Below are positions 1 to 13,700 of a stretch of 64,000 nt of DNA, piece by piece (within the stretch, counting starts at the first letter, position 1; each line of letters opens with the position of its first letter). A program made the translations under genes and the position numbers. Origin of the DNA: Neelides folsomi (taxonomy: Eukaryota; Arthropoda; Collembola; Neelipleona; Neelidae); contig JAQGBZ010000329.1 in NCBI GenBank assembly GCA_034687125.1, positions 1 to 64,000 on the forward strand, read 5' to 3'. Below the pieces are notes generated by a model. That model was not told the DNA's origin. It searched no databases and worked only from the letters and a program-made list of their open reading frames with translations.

Positions 1-11
1 TCAAAATTAAA

Positions 12-127
12 ATTAGCAAAATGCACTATATTTCATAATAGATTTCTATAGTATTGTTTTTATATCTTATCTGCGAGGAAAAACTGTAATTTTAAAAAAG
101 GTCAACGGAGAACCACTACTTGGACAG
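12..127. repeat. Diverged copy of a dispersed MITE-like element (truncated by window start)
   Basis: This stretch matches the right half of the element at 35849-35978. Both carry an AAATGCA(C/T)TATATTTCA block, an ATAGATTT block, a TTATCTG(C/A)GA block, and an end rich in GGTC...CC...GGACA. The left half of this copy would lie before the window. The two copies are clearly diverged, with several small indels, which suggests an old non-autonomous transposon family. No coding potential is visible. Confidence 0.5.
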
Positions 128-2631
128 TACCTAGAATACCTATATACATTTTATGTAGGTATAAGTATATAATATATTTACTATTAAAGTTCGTTTGGTA
201 AAAATATAAATTATATCATATTTTTTAGAATTTTATAGATTCAATTTTGTCAGGAATATTATTTACGTGTAATAGTATATGTATATAGTATAGGTACATT
301 ATAAATGATTTGAATTAAATTTTTAACTTTCGAGTAGTTTCTAAATATTCACTCCGATGCATCGAGATTCCCATTTGGATATTTAAAAAGATAAATACAT
401 AAATTGAAAAGATAGAATTGAGTATGTGACACATTTAGGTCTTTTGGACTTACATAAATTGAGGGGATTTTGTGTTTGTAGGTCAATTTGATTTGGGATT
501 TACGGGCGTTCCTATGATGGCCAAAGAAAATGAGTTAATTTATCCCTACTGATAAAGTCAGTTTTCCGACAGTCAATAGCCATAAATAGCTTTCCATTTC
601 TAAAGGGGTGAATGAGATCCTAATAGCTACATACAAAGGGAGATTATCTCTTAACGCATCTACATTAAGGAATGAATGCATTGAGGCCGAGGAAGCCGGA
701 ATTCCCTTGAGGACTTGGGAGGAAGAGAAGTTCAACTGGAGGAAACAATGGTCTTTCCTTCTCCTGAGATGAACGGCTAATCTGTTCGAATTTCCTAATG
801 AAACGAGGCGGTGGGTTTTAGCAGACCATATAACTACAACTTACCCAATCCCCATCAAATTGAGAATTACAATGTCTAAGAAGCATTAAAGGAGATTTAA
901 ACTAAACTATACTAATGATAACGATACAATGAGAATGAGCAATAAATATAAAATTATATCTCAAGCTTACATATTCAAAATCCAAAGGTACTTTCCACCC
1001 TATTTCTAACTTATTCATTTACTCAAGATTTAATTACTTAAGTATTACTAATAAATTACTAAATTTAGGTTAGGTTAGGTTTGATAATCTCTTAGATATT
1101 CAATCCAAACAGGAACATCAAAAAGTTTGATTTTAGTGTGTCTGTATAGTATTATTGGTATGTAATGGTAGTATTCTAATATTTATTTGGTAAGTATTTC
1201 CTACTTTTATGTATATTTCATTATTTTAGTAGCGGAACACTATTTCACTTTTATAAATAATACTACTTGAGCTCATCTGCGAGAAAGTCTCTTGGGATTT
1301 TAATGTGCTTACGATTCCTTGTATCTCTAACTGTATAACTAATGTTCTTTTCATCTATCATGGCCATTAGGAGCTGAGTAGGGCAAGAGGAAGGATCACA
1401 TCAAAAATTGAGATACCTTGACGGAATTTGAGGCACAAAGGCGGGACTTGAATTTATTTTCTCTCAGTTGCAGTGGGCGTAAGTTGGACGGATGGTAAAA
1501 GGATTGTGTGGTTTTTCCTTTCCTTCTTCCCATTGAGGATGGGGCGAAGTCCAGGGAGGACATCCATAAGTTTGAAGCAGATGTCAAAGTTTCCTTTAAA
1601 AAGTTTAACCAAGAGGAGCGTCAAGGGACACTTTTCTCTTTTTATCGACTTCCTCCTTCGCCACGCAGTCCCTCACTCTGTATTTATACCCCTTTCCTCC
1701 TCCCCATCTCCATGTAAATTTGGGAGAGCGTAAAGGGAAAGAAGCTTCGAAGAAGTCCGACAGTTTCAATTTATGCAATCGAGGAACTCTCTCCCACTTT
1801 CCCTTTCAATTTGAATCAGAGGGAAAGATCGTGGTGATATGGAAGCTCAAGTGGGGGAAATGGCGAATTTTTATCCGCCAAATCATCCATACCTTCTTGG
1901 AGGTCTTGAGGGGTTCATAAGGAGGTGATTCATATTACCCTTCCCGCTACTTGAGATATGGGAACTAAACGAAGCTTGGGAACTGTTTGTTTGCCAAAGA
2001 ATTTCTCGGTTGACGTTGAGAAGGGCGGAGATTTTTCCGAGTTCCCTCGAAGGTCTTTTTGATCGAGGAGTTGACAAGTTGTCGTTGGGTCCTCGCCGGA
2101 TTTCGGATCAATGCTCCATCACATAAAGATGTTTCCCATGGAATCCCTCCCTTTGAATTTAAACCTCTCCTTCCGGATCAAGATTCCGGGACATGGAACA
2201 AGCCAGCGGAGGGAACTCTCTATCCAATACGCACTACTACGAACAGGCCTTTCCACTCAGGCTCATATTGAAAAATTGGGTCTTGTGTAAACGAAGTCTG
2301 AGGCTTTGAATTGGAAATTTCCCTACTTGCTCCCCTTCCTATACATTCTTATATTGGGACAATAACACATTGAGCGCCAGTCTGCTCACATTTACTCCTG
2401 CAATTTACACTTACTCTCCCTCAATTTTCTCATGTGACGATACGGCACTCTCATTCCCCTCACTTACCCGACTCAAAAGGCTCTGCCCTATGAATTTATG
2501 AATATCAATCCTCTCCGAACCAGGAGCCATATGGAGAAAATGCATACGGATACAAGTTTTCAATTTTTCAAAAACCCCATTTGTACCCATGTGGAAGCGG
2601 AAAGTGAATTTATTCTTCATTTTATTTCCAG
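128..2631. other. Non-coding, probably intron of the dpr-like gene
   Basis: I see no convincing exon here. Because the first dpr exon in the window at 2632 starts in phase 1 after a good acceptor, this stretch is probably part of an intron whose upstream exons (signal peptide, Ig1) lie outside. Positions 1065-1079 hold three TTAGG units in a row. Positions 1470-2270 are less AT-rich than their surroundings and hold overlapping open frames, but none shows a domain, a good start or splice-linked neighbours. Confidence 0.5.
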
Positions 2632-5600
2632 AGCCGGTGACCCACATTGAAGGGGTGGCAGGGCGCGGTTCCGAGCTTTTTATCAAGGCAGGGAGCACCA
2701 TCAATCTCACCTGTGTCGTCGAAGACGCGACTGAAAACGCTCCCAAGCACATTTTATGGCGACACAACTCACGGGTAAGAGACGTTTAAAATTCTACCCC
2801 AGTGCCCTACATCTGAACCGAGTCTTTAGAGGAATGTCTTTCAAGAACAGTCGAACAGAATCATTCTTTTACCTTATATCTAAACTCAATCCTGGAAATG
2901 AATGTGCAATTAGATTTCTCCACTTTCTCAACATGTCTTTCACTCCTTCGATTAGTTCTCCATTCCTCTACCAATTAATTTATTTCACAAGAATGCAAAC
3001 TAATTCAATTTAACCAATTTAAATAATTCAACTTTTCCAATTTTAAGTTTAATTAAACAAATATTTTTCAAATCCAATAATTTAATAATGTCAAACTAAT
3101 ATACAGAACATTCCATAAAAAGTTGGACACTTTCTCCATATTGTTGTATAGAGAAAGGTGAAAGTGTCCAACTTTTTATGGAATAACCTAATACACATAT
3201 TATTTGTATTTGGTACTTGTGGTATTACATAAGTAATTACATGGAATAATGAAATTTATTGATAGGCAGCTCGTAGAAAATAATTTTATTTTATTTTAAT
3301 AATACATACCGGATACATTGATGAAAAAATGATTGAAAGATGAATTTGTCAAAAGAGTATTTTATTGGTGAAAATTATTTTGAAGAAATGACCCAATTTG
3401 ATTCTTTTGTATGAACCACAAGGGAGGATTAGTTTGTATCGTTCGATCCGATTCGTATTTGACCGTAATTGAGAAAAAGGTATATATTGGAATAGGATGA
3501 TCATGTGAGCTAAGTCTAAGCAACATTTGAGACGGTGAGAGGTGATGGTCGAGAGTTTTCTCAAAATGAGAGTTATACGTACAAGGGTTTACGTGTCTCT
3601 TTTTCCTGAAAGCATCTCTTCGTAATTCGTCTCCTGGTCACGTCTGTTTGATCTACAATTCACCCTCATTCGGGATCCTCAACAGAAGGAGATGGATTCA
3701 ATCCATTGTGCTTTCCCTCACCGTCTGCTCTTCCTTACCAACTCGTTACTCTTCCCGCAATCTCCCGCAATTATATTTTCCTTCTCGGAACTCCAAACCC
3801 CTTGAGTTTGGCTAGATCTTTAATAAAGGCATAATTCCTCTATTTGTCGTCCCTTTTCCGTGTAGAGTTGAAAAGCTCAAAGGCTCTTCCATTGTAATTT
3901 GATGTAAATTGAATATTAAGGGAAATGTCTTTGATGAGGGATATTTAATTTAACAGATAGTAAACTTCGAATGGGCTCGAGGAGGAATGAGCCTTGTGAC
4001 GGAGAAGAAGAGCAAAGGAGTAACGGTGAGTCGACTCCTTATTCAAAAAGCTGTTCGGTCCGACTCGGGTGTCTACCAATGTGCTCCACAAAATGCCCAT
4101 CCCGCCGCAGTCAAAATCCATGTACTCGAACAAGGTAAGAAAATGCCCTTGGGCCAAAAAGTCCCCTTTCCACTCGTCAGCTTTTTTTATTAAGGCCAAT
4201 TCAATTTCCCTTTTTGTCATTGTCACCCATCTATAAGAATTTGCTGATTTTTATATAAGGAGGAAGAATCTAGTAATGGTAATCGTTTTTGACTGGGATT
4301 TGCTTTGTGGGTTTTATTGCTCTTCCGCTTTTGCGGCATCAGCGGAGATGTCAAGGAGTGGAGCCAAAAGGAAAAATCCCTTTGCACACCAACTGCTCCA
4401 TAGCCAACCAGCCCGCAGTGTATTTCTCCATAATTCTCTTCACTCTGAAATATCGTTAGGGTTCAACTCGTCGCCAATACCACATTTGACATTCTTTCAA
4501 GAGATTTATTGCCAAACCACTGAATCACTTTGCATTTCATCAATTATCGACCTTTCTTCATTACTTTTCACGATCCTGTCGGTTAGATTTATGTCCATAA
4601 GAATGAATAGGTGGCTAATTTTAAGGTCATTTCAATATTATGATTATTTTATCTATTTAAATGAATTAGCTATAAAGGTTATACTAAATATTGACTATAA
4701 AGGAATTATAAATTCATATCTCAACAAGTTGTAATTTCTAGATATCCCTATCATTATGAATAAGTAAACGGTATACCTATCAATCTATTGTATGTATTTA
4801 AGAAATATCTGTAATTTATTTAATATTAGTCAATAAAGTTCTATTTTGTTCAAAAGCCTTATTATTATCAATTGGAAAATATAATTTTTTTATTCTGTGT
4901 ACGCATGATAATTAATTTTCTATGGTAAATATCTTAAAGAAACGAGGAGAGAGGAATTATGGAAAGTGGGCCAAGTCATTTCAGTCCGACTGTTTGCTTC
5001 CTTTAAGTATCTAACTACTAAAGTAAGCTTTGGTGAATAGGAATAAAGGGATTTAATAAATAAATCATATTTAAATACCATTTTAAGCGCAGGCACGGAG
5101 TAATACTTTAACGCTTAAAGCCATCTTGGTCTTAATTGGATGCTAATTGGGAAACATTTAGTCCGAGTTTATTAAAGTAAAACCGCGGACGTAAATATCA
5201 GGAAAATAATAAGACCATTTAGCCTAAAGGATGTTGTTAGAACAGAAACTCAATTCATTCTTATAATTTTACCCGTGAACGGAAACAAGAAGTCTCCATA
5301 ATTAAAACCTGAGAAATGCGTTTGCCCGTTATTTTTGTATATTATCCTACTTTTATCTTACTGATATTTATTAAATATTTAATAATAATAATCGATCTTT
5401 AACAAATTAATTATTCGTATTACATAAATAATTAATAACAGGATAAGAACTTTAAATTTTAGTAGATAAGAGCACGAAATGAATTTCTTTCATAACTGGA
5501 GTAAATAACTACCATATATTACTACTCGTAAAAGGTAAATTTATTACATAGTAGATATATCCAAATGATCATATCATGAACTGTTCATAAATATAATATA

Positions 5601-7793
5601 TGGTACATAGTTCTTTATATTCCACAACCACCTCTTTTTAGATTTTAATCAAATGAATAAATAAACACTCGAGGATAAGAATGCCAACATTATCGCTTAA
5701 TTAAGAAAGTATGAAGGAGCCTGAGGGAGGGGCGAAATTCTCAATTATGCATTCATTTTCTTTAAGACCATACTTACTATTACGTAAAATGAGAGAAAAC
5801 ACTTTAACTTGTTTATGTGCCCCAAGAAGATTTAACAGTAAAGTTTTCCCTTTCAGTTTCCTCCTCCCACTCTTTCCGTTTTTCCTTTTCAGAATCTCAA
5901 TTTCTAAAACTGTTCAAAAAATCTCTAGAATCAGTAAAGTAGAGAAGTTGAGACCTGCCGTTTATCCATTCACCTTTCGATTTTATTCTAGAGAATAAAT
6001 TCGGTTACCGATTTGTTATAATGCCCGATATGTACGGCCTATTACAGCTAGTATAATATAACGATATCTACTACAATTGTATAGATTTGGTATAGATCTT
6101 CCAGATATACGAATTTGGGAGGAATGTATTTGAAATGTGTGTGAGAGGAAATCCGGGTAAGTTTTATCACCTTCAATCCATCAGGCTTAAACAAGTTGAG
6201 TTAAAGGTAGAAATCTCTCGGTCTTTTGCTTCCGAGAATTTTATAGACAATTGAAGTGTGTAAAACTTATTGAAGAACATTACAATCCCATTTAAATTTG
6301 AAGGAAATTTCCAATGCATAACAAATCTTTACAAGACGTGTAGTATAAAAGCATCTTATTCTACTATGAACTTGTATTGGATTTCAAATAATTTTATATT
6401 AACCACGAACACCCCATGGGAAATTCACCCTTTGACTCTTTTAGTGTATATTTCTATATAAAGGTTTTTTCGTCACGTCTATTTCGAATTCCACACGGCA
6501 CAACGGGCAGAGCAAATGGACCATTTAAGTTTGAGTAAAACATTTTGGTTGATCTTTTCCATTTATTGGCCCTATTAATTCTATGGGTGATGGGTGATGG
6601 GGTGAAATTGGTGATTTGGAAATTCCCCTTTCTTTATATCACATTATTTCCATTGTGGGGGTGGATGGTATACTAAAATGGTATACAGTATAAGAGACCG
6701 AGAAATGGGCGGATGAAGGAGTTGCATACAAATCTGCATCTTTCTTTTTTATTCTTTTTTTGTAATCGGTTCTAGGTTGAGAAAGAGTCCCTCTCGGGTC
6801 ATAAAAATAATTTTCTCTTGTTTCTCGGTTCTTAGAGATGGGTGGGGAGAATAAAAATGGGAGAAATGAGAATATCGCGACCCTTGTTCATAATGGGGAA
6901 AGTTGCAAGATAAAAAAAACTGCAATCAGTGCAAGCGGAGAGATAAGGGAATGGGTAGAATTGAATATTGAGACTGACGTTAGGTCAATTACGCTTTTTA
7001 AGGGTTAAACCTTTCCTGAAACTGTTATTACGCCCATAAAGATCATAAATATCCAGAGGAAAATTGTATTTGAAAATTTATTTTTACTGGTTCAATGATC
7101 ATTAAAGGAATGTAATGAATTTAGCATGTGAGGATGCAATCAAGGATTGAGCAATAAATAATACAATTGATGATTTTGCCCTTCGTTATGAATCCAAACA
7201 CATTATGCCAATTAAAAGTAGAATGAGAAACAAGGAAAGAATTTGGACCTCCCTCAATGAAAATCCTTTCCAAAATCATAATTTGGATGATGGTCCTATT
7301 ATTCCCATATTTGTTATAAATATTATTAGTGGATAATGTGGATATACCTAGGATAGGGTGTAGAAACATTAACCAGTGTTCTTGAGCCGATAAATAAATC
7401 ATGAGTTGGCTCAAGTAGATTTTGATGTGACGATTGCATGCAAGAGCCATTCACCCAACTTTTCATTTCTAAGCCTCATTATTCCCTATCTCGCCCTCCA
7501 CGCCCCATTTAACTCCAAGTTTAATCCCTTTTCCCTTCCATTTTTAATCTCTTGTTGTTCTTGTCTCTGTAGGGGAGAAGCAAGCAGCGATGCAGAGCGG
7601 CGGTCGAACGGTTGAGATTCGTTCTCACAGTCTCCACATCCTCCTCCCAATCGCCCTCCTTTCGCGTCTCTACACACCTCATCTCTTTCGGAGTCATTTC
7701 CTTCAGTTTGTCGGCATACTCCTCGTCCTTCTACTGCTCAAAACACTAAATCGATCTCTTGACCCTCCCATTCGAAACTTTCACTTCTCATGA
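2632..7793 (+). CDS. dpr-like (defective proboscis extension response) Ig protein, 3' exons only
   Basis: Three exons at 2632-2774, 3957-4134 and 7573-7793 join in frame (phases 1, 0, 1) to give about 180 residues ending in a stop. They encode the second Ig domain: AGSTINLTC (first Cys), then HILWRHNSRIV, RGGMSLVTEK, LLIQKAVRSDSGVYQC (second Cys) and the family signature linker VLEQGEKQAAMQ. A hydrophobic tail follows, including FVGILLVLLLL, which suits a GPI signal or a membrane anchor. In the dpr family the Ig1-Ig2 ectodomain binds DIP partners at synapses. Ig1 and the signal peptide are upstream of the window. The introns are 1.2 and 3.4 kb, far longer than those in genes after 26 kb, as is usual for neuronal Ig genes. 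Family assignment is firm; which dpr paralogue cannot be told. Confidence 0.88.
3110..3184. repeat. Perfect 25-bp inverted repeat with 25-nt loop
   Basis: Arms at 3110-3134 and 3160-3184 are exact reverse complements containing AAAGTTGGACACTTTC. The element is only 75 bp long and lies in the first visible dpr intron. Arm perfection suggests a recent MITE-type insertion, resembling the terminal repeats of Tc1/mariner elements in style, or a selected hairpin. No coding sequence lies inside. Confidence 0.8.
4135..7572 (+). other. 3.4-kb intron of the dpr-like gene
   Basis: The donor is GTAAGA after VLEQ and the acceptor is a pyrimidine-rich CTCTGTAG. An open frame of 152 codons at 4276-4734 shows no domain, no similarity I recognise and AT-driven composition in its second half, so I do not call it. 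I see nothing else in this intron. Confidence 0.75.
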
Positions 7794-10700
7794 AGAACCT
7801 TTCAAAATCATATGGACTTTACTTAAAATATTTAACTTTAACTTACATAAAGTAAGAGTACATAAAGCACATAATAACTACATTATATTGTATAATAATT
7901 CATAGATAGGTATTTAGAAAATCCTGCAGTTTTTCTTTAGCTAAAATAATTTAAAGTAAAATTTTTCAATTTATTGTGAGTATTTTAATAATTTAATTGG
8001 ATTTTTATTAGATTGAATTGAACGAGTGAATGACAGACATTTTTAGTTTGTTAGAGAACAATTGAGTGGAGAAAGATTAAGCAGAAAGAATTGAGAATAT
8101 AATTAGAATTGGAGAACAGCAGGCAAAGTTCGCATTTGTTTTTTCTCCTTCCCTATAAAAGTTGGCTTGAAGGATTGACGAAGTCTTTGGAAGAGGGGCA
8201 ATAAAGTGCCGCTGGGTGAAAGTTTTATTTCTCTCCCTCACCCTCTGACACATAAGGAATGGAGTTGATGGCCTTCTTTCGGATAAAATACTTATTGTCC
8301 AATACGACATGCATGGACCTTTTTATTCCCAACGCCATTTGACACCTTTGTCGCCTATTTACACTTTCATTCCTCTTCTATCACTTTATATGTTGTTTTT
8401 ACTCTCAAAGATTTTGTCTTAAAGGCAAGAAAAATATGCTAATTTTTCAGCTATTTGGGTTAATGATTTTATTTATTTTCACTATCAAATTCTACGATTT
8501 AATTAAATATTGATTGTTTTATTACAAAGTGAAAGCGGGAAACTAAGAGTTAAGCAAACCTGTTACGCGAATCTAACATTAAGCTTTATAATTATGACAT
8601 GTATTTAAATCGAATATGAATGCATACTTTGAATTTTGTAAGGTTAAGCTAACAATAGGATAAAATAAAATGAATAAAGTATAAAGTCACATTGTTAATA
8701 CAGGTATATTATCAAAACATAATTAGTAGGTATTAAGAAATGTGTTTATATTTTAAATAGATACTGTTCGATAATTAATCGATATAAGTAAGTCCAGTTT
8801 TAAAAGTTCAAGTCAAATTATTGTCAATTTCGAATTATCGATCCTATTTAATTAAATAGTAAAATACTTTAAATAAATAAAGATGCGTATCAACGAAATT
8901 CGTCAAGTATCATGTTGAATAGCAGCAGGTGTAAAATATTTATGTTAATATTAAGAGAGTTTAATGTTTAACTTATTAATTAATACTAATTAATAAACAA
9001 ACTTGAAATCATTAAATTATAAAATAACCAACTCATTATTAATAATTTTGAAATATAACTTACTCGTATAAAATATATAGTTAAATAAAAAGCTGTGTGA
9101 TTTTTATAAAAAAATTGTCTGTGTACAAATTATTTAATGCTCTGATGAAAAATTAGATTGGAAAATAGCATAGGTAATCTCTATTACATTTTAGTGTTTT
9201 GATAATACCTATCTGTATAAGCATTTATTCAAACCTATAAGCCTAAAAGTTACTTCATGATAAATCTGCTATAATACTTTATCTCCTTAATAATTTAATA
9301 TAAATATATTATTTAACACTGACATTGAGTGAATGTCCATTTAAAAGGGGCATTACCTAACTTTATGTACAATAATGTATGTTTAATATAAATATGTAAT
9401 GTCAAGAAGCGTGAATTCATTGTTACAATTATTCGACTACTTACTACATATTTATAGTGGCATAGGTAATACTGTAAGAATACAAAATAGTCCTTTCGTT
9501 ATATTAGCGGAGAAAGTATTAAAGAACATGATATTTACCTATATTATATCTGTACTGATAGTTAATATACTTTTTGATTTTTTTCCTTGATATAATAAAT
9601 ATAAAATACTGAATATAACTTCGCTAGATTACATGAATATATGGATGTAATATTACAAAATATTGGAATGGAATATGTCTCCAACATTGCTAAAGGAGAA
9701 ATGTCTTGGAGGGAGAGATGTGAGCCAATAAAAGAAATTGAATGTTTGAGATTGGAAATTGAACCTTCAAAGAGAGTCTTACTCCAAATTCTCATTTTGA
9801 GTATGAATCTCATTATGCATAAAAAATTTCATAACCCTTTTTTAAATCTCATTAAGATAAGAAAATGGTCATTGAACAGTAAAATAACGCTTATTTTTAC
9901 ATTACCTATGTAAAATTCAAAGTTCATAAACAATTTCACAGCATGTATCCTAAATACTTATTACTACATAAATGAGTAAAATGACATAACATGTCATGTA
10001 GGTATGTCACATAATACTTTACTTATACAACATCTACAGATAAGTAAAGCATTTCTAAAAAATCAAATAGAATTGAACTTGAAATTCTAAATGGTACTTT
10101 AGATTTTATAAATTGGGTGTCAATAAAATTTTTTTTATCTTGATGCAATTTAAACAGAAATTATTTCGCTAGTGTAAAAAAAGATTTTTATGCTTAAAGA
10201 AGAAAAATGGGTTTAGGAAGTTAAAGTAAGGTATTAAATCGATCAGAAAATTACCCATGAACCATCCTTGGGATCCATTACGCCCGATCCCCGTTGTAAG
10301 GGGTAATCGGTTGAAGGTTCCTGCGGACCATGGTTCATTCTATCGAGATGTTCAACTCATGTTGGCGCATCTCCCCTCTTTGTCATAACTCACTCCGTGG
10401 GACCAAGAGCCGACCCGAATTCGGAAGGAGCAATAATGGACCGTTAACTGCACATTTTTGGCCCTCCTATTCCCCAACAAGATGGATTGAGCCTCAACCT
10501 TCGTCCAGGGTCCTGAGAAGAAAATCTTCTTTTTGCCTACAGCGTCCCTTCCATCCATCTCCTCTGGCCGGGACAACAAAAAAATTTCCACTCTTGGTTC
10601 AAATAGGGAGAAAAGGGGTAAAAGGCGAAGAGTCAGGTCGAATCAAAAATCTCATCACTTTCTGAGTCGAGAGTTGAGGTAAAGGGAAAAGTTCCATCCG

Positions 10701-13700
10701 CTCAGTCTGAATTGTTTCTCAATAGTCTCCAACGAATCTCGGGTCTCTTGCATAAATCTGCATTTTCTTGTGAATCTGACGGGCGTTTTATACGTCTAAA
10801 AGAACTCTTTTTGTTTTTACTTTTTCTTCAACTTTTGTTCCTTTCTATCATTTTACTATTAAAGCTAAAGCCGTGTTCTTATACCATACTTATACTCTAT
10901 GGTATATAAGGTCATAGGTGGACGGGTTATTTGCAATGTAACAGCGACCAACAGACAGAGTTGAACTCTCCAAAACTCTCTTTTGGAAAAAGCGGAAAAG
11001 CTCTAAAATTTATTAGATGGAAATGGAGGGCGGTTTTACTTTTGCTTTCTCCCTTTACTTATTTTTGCCGCCATTTCTCCAATCTTCCTCTTTGTGAGTT
11101 TTTTCCGCCTGTGTGGATTATTGTGGACGGAAGGGGCCTACGGGTGTTGTAGTAGTATTAGAAGACATTTTCTCCCAACAGATCAATAATTGAAAAGAGA
11201 GGTTTGAGGAAGCGAATGCCCGGGTTGGCCTTTGGCAGTCGGATCTCAATTTCCTCTCCTCTAGATTCGGTCAAATGAGGTCATAATATCATATTTCATG
11301 GGAGGACCCCACTTGGGATTTCCACATCGAATTACCCTTTCTCTCCTTCCCCATCCTTTCCCATTACGGGGAGGATGACCGCGGCGGAGGACCCACTCGA
11401 GGCCCCTAATCATCATTACCCTACATCAAATGAGCCAAGACGGAGATGGGGATAGGGAGTGAATGGACAAATTCCCCAAATACACATCTCACGCTCCAAC
11501 GACCCATAATTCGACACTCAAAACTTTACCGACCTTTCAAGAACACTTTCATCTTTAATTTTCTTTTTGATTCCCAACTTTTTTAGTCATTGCTATTTCC
11601 TTGTTTCTTTATTTTATTTCGAATTTCGCACAATGAGGTATACAAATGATTTTATTCATTCTACAACATATCTCTTTCAATTCATTAAAGTCAAAGATTA
11701 TGCTTGGTATATTTATGCTTAATTTACTGTTTATCTTAACTGAATAAGAAAAATGGTGAAATGATGATGCATCGATGTAGATAATAATATGTATATGATG
11801 TATGGTATTTATAATAAAGTGAAATAAATTTGCAATTAAAATAAAACCCAGCTTTATTACTCGTTACTCATAATTAAATTTCGGATACAAATGAAAGATG
11901 AAAGAGTATTGTAGATCTACCACTGCGTTTTAAGTAAGATAATCTATTTATCATTACAATATTCATGAAGTTTATAAACATCAATTTAACAATTAGAGTT
12001 GTATAAAGAGACAGCTAATTTGAAAGTTTGTAAAACTTCTATTAGCGTTTAGTTAATTAATTTGTGCAGGGACGGGCCCTTGAGGTATGTTATATTTATA
12101 CCAATTAGACCTCTACTTAAAAGTTATTTATATTAATATAAGTAATTTAGAATTATATCTTTAGTATTCTTATTAATTAGGTATTTAAGCGTCTAGACCT
12201 TTGATACAAGTTAAAGTCTACTAGCAACCTAACATTAGTAATTACACTCATTAATCTTATTTCACATTACTAATTAATTACCAATAGGTCTTAATTGCAA
12301 AATACATAAGAATGGTATTTAACTTTACCACCCAGACATTACAATAAAGTACACGGTTTTTATAAAGAATTATACTTGATATAACGCGAATATCTAATAT
12401 AAAGCTTTAATTAAATTAATATCCAAAATACGAAGATATTATTATTATACTCAAACTTGCTTATACTTAATTATTTAAGGTTAACAAAGGTCACAATGAA
12501 AAACATTTTGAAAATAAGAATAATTTTATAAAAAAAATTATTAAACAAATAAACCCATTCATGTCCATATGAGAATCAATAAGAAATCAGCAACTAATTG
12601 AGTCAAATACATTTTTAAAATAAAACAGTAATTTGAAAGTTTGAAGTTTAAAATATTAGAACGCCGAATTTCATATTTTTCCAATTAAAATTTAAAAGAT
12701 TCCCGAATTTTGAAAAAGGGAATAAATCGACATTCAGCCACCTCATTCAAATATATTACAATTGGGTTCCCCACCTGCACTTCCCTTTTGAGGTTCGCAA
12801 GGATGGGGAGACCTGCACTCACTGATCGGCCTACCGTTGCAATTCCTCAAAGATCAAGAGAGACTTGAACGCAATTACCAAACAGCCCGATTGAAAACTC
12901 CTTCAACTTTCACCATAATCAAATATTGGTAGAAAATTACTGTCAAGAGTTTTCATTCAGATCAGGATAAATGGTTCAGTCGCCTTTACTCTGACCAATG
13001 ATTGGAAACTTAAGTTAAAGATTTCTTAATTTGTAGTTGAAAAATTAATAAAAATGTAGAATTATTAATACTATAATAGGTATTTAATATAAGTATAAAT
13101 ATTACATTAAATCTAATAACTTTAATTTTAAACTTTTATGTAATTTCTAATTCTAATTTCTACCTATGTACAATGCTTCATGTGAGCAGGCGACATTCAA
13201 GGTTCATAAAATTTCTTTACAGAATCCTACAATGATTTCATTATTTTTGAATAATCTTTTTCCGAATTCAACTCGTAGATTTAAATAACTATAAAACTAC
13301 TTAAATCACCAATTTAGACAGAAATGTTAATCTTCAATTAATTATATAATTTTGAATTTTGGATACTACAGATATTTTTATTAACCGATCGTTGATGAAA
13401 CCATTGTATTCTTCATTAAGAGATTTTCATAATATTATCTTGTTTATTTACACACGTTTAATTAATTATATTACATAATGTTAGTTAACAATAATTCTTA
13501 ATTATCTTATTTAACAGTAAACTGCATACATGAAATTCATACTAGACCTATACTCGATTCGATATCTACGACCTTACAGTAATAAATTGAGAACATAAAA
13601 AGGAAAGAAAAAGTTTAAAAAAAGAATAAATTTGTACAAGTGCTAACTTCCTGTCTTTTACAACGCCGAACCTCTCTCTGGACCTTCGCAATGAAATTGA

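Noticed and set aside
4276-4734. 152-codon open frame in the dpr intron
   Set aside because: No domain or similarity, low-complexity AT-driven ending, and no splice-linked partner.
9641-9913. 90-codon open frame in AT-rich intergenic DNA
   Set aside because: No recognisable motif, and the reverse strand is open over the same stretch, as chance predicts.
10330-10665. 111-codon open frame in a GC-richer island
   Set aside because: Overlapped by an antisense open frame; no domain and no splice context. The island may be regulatory.
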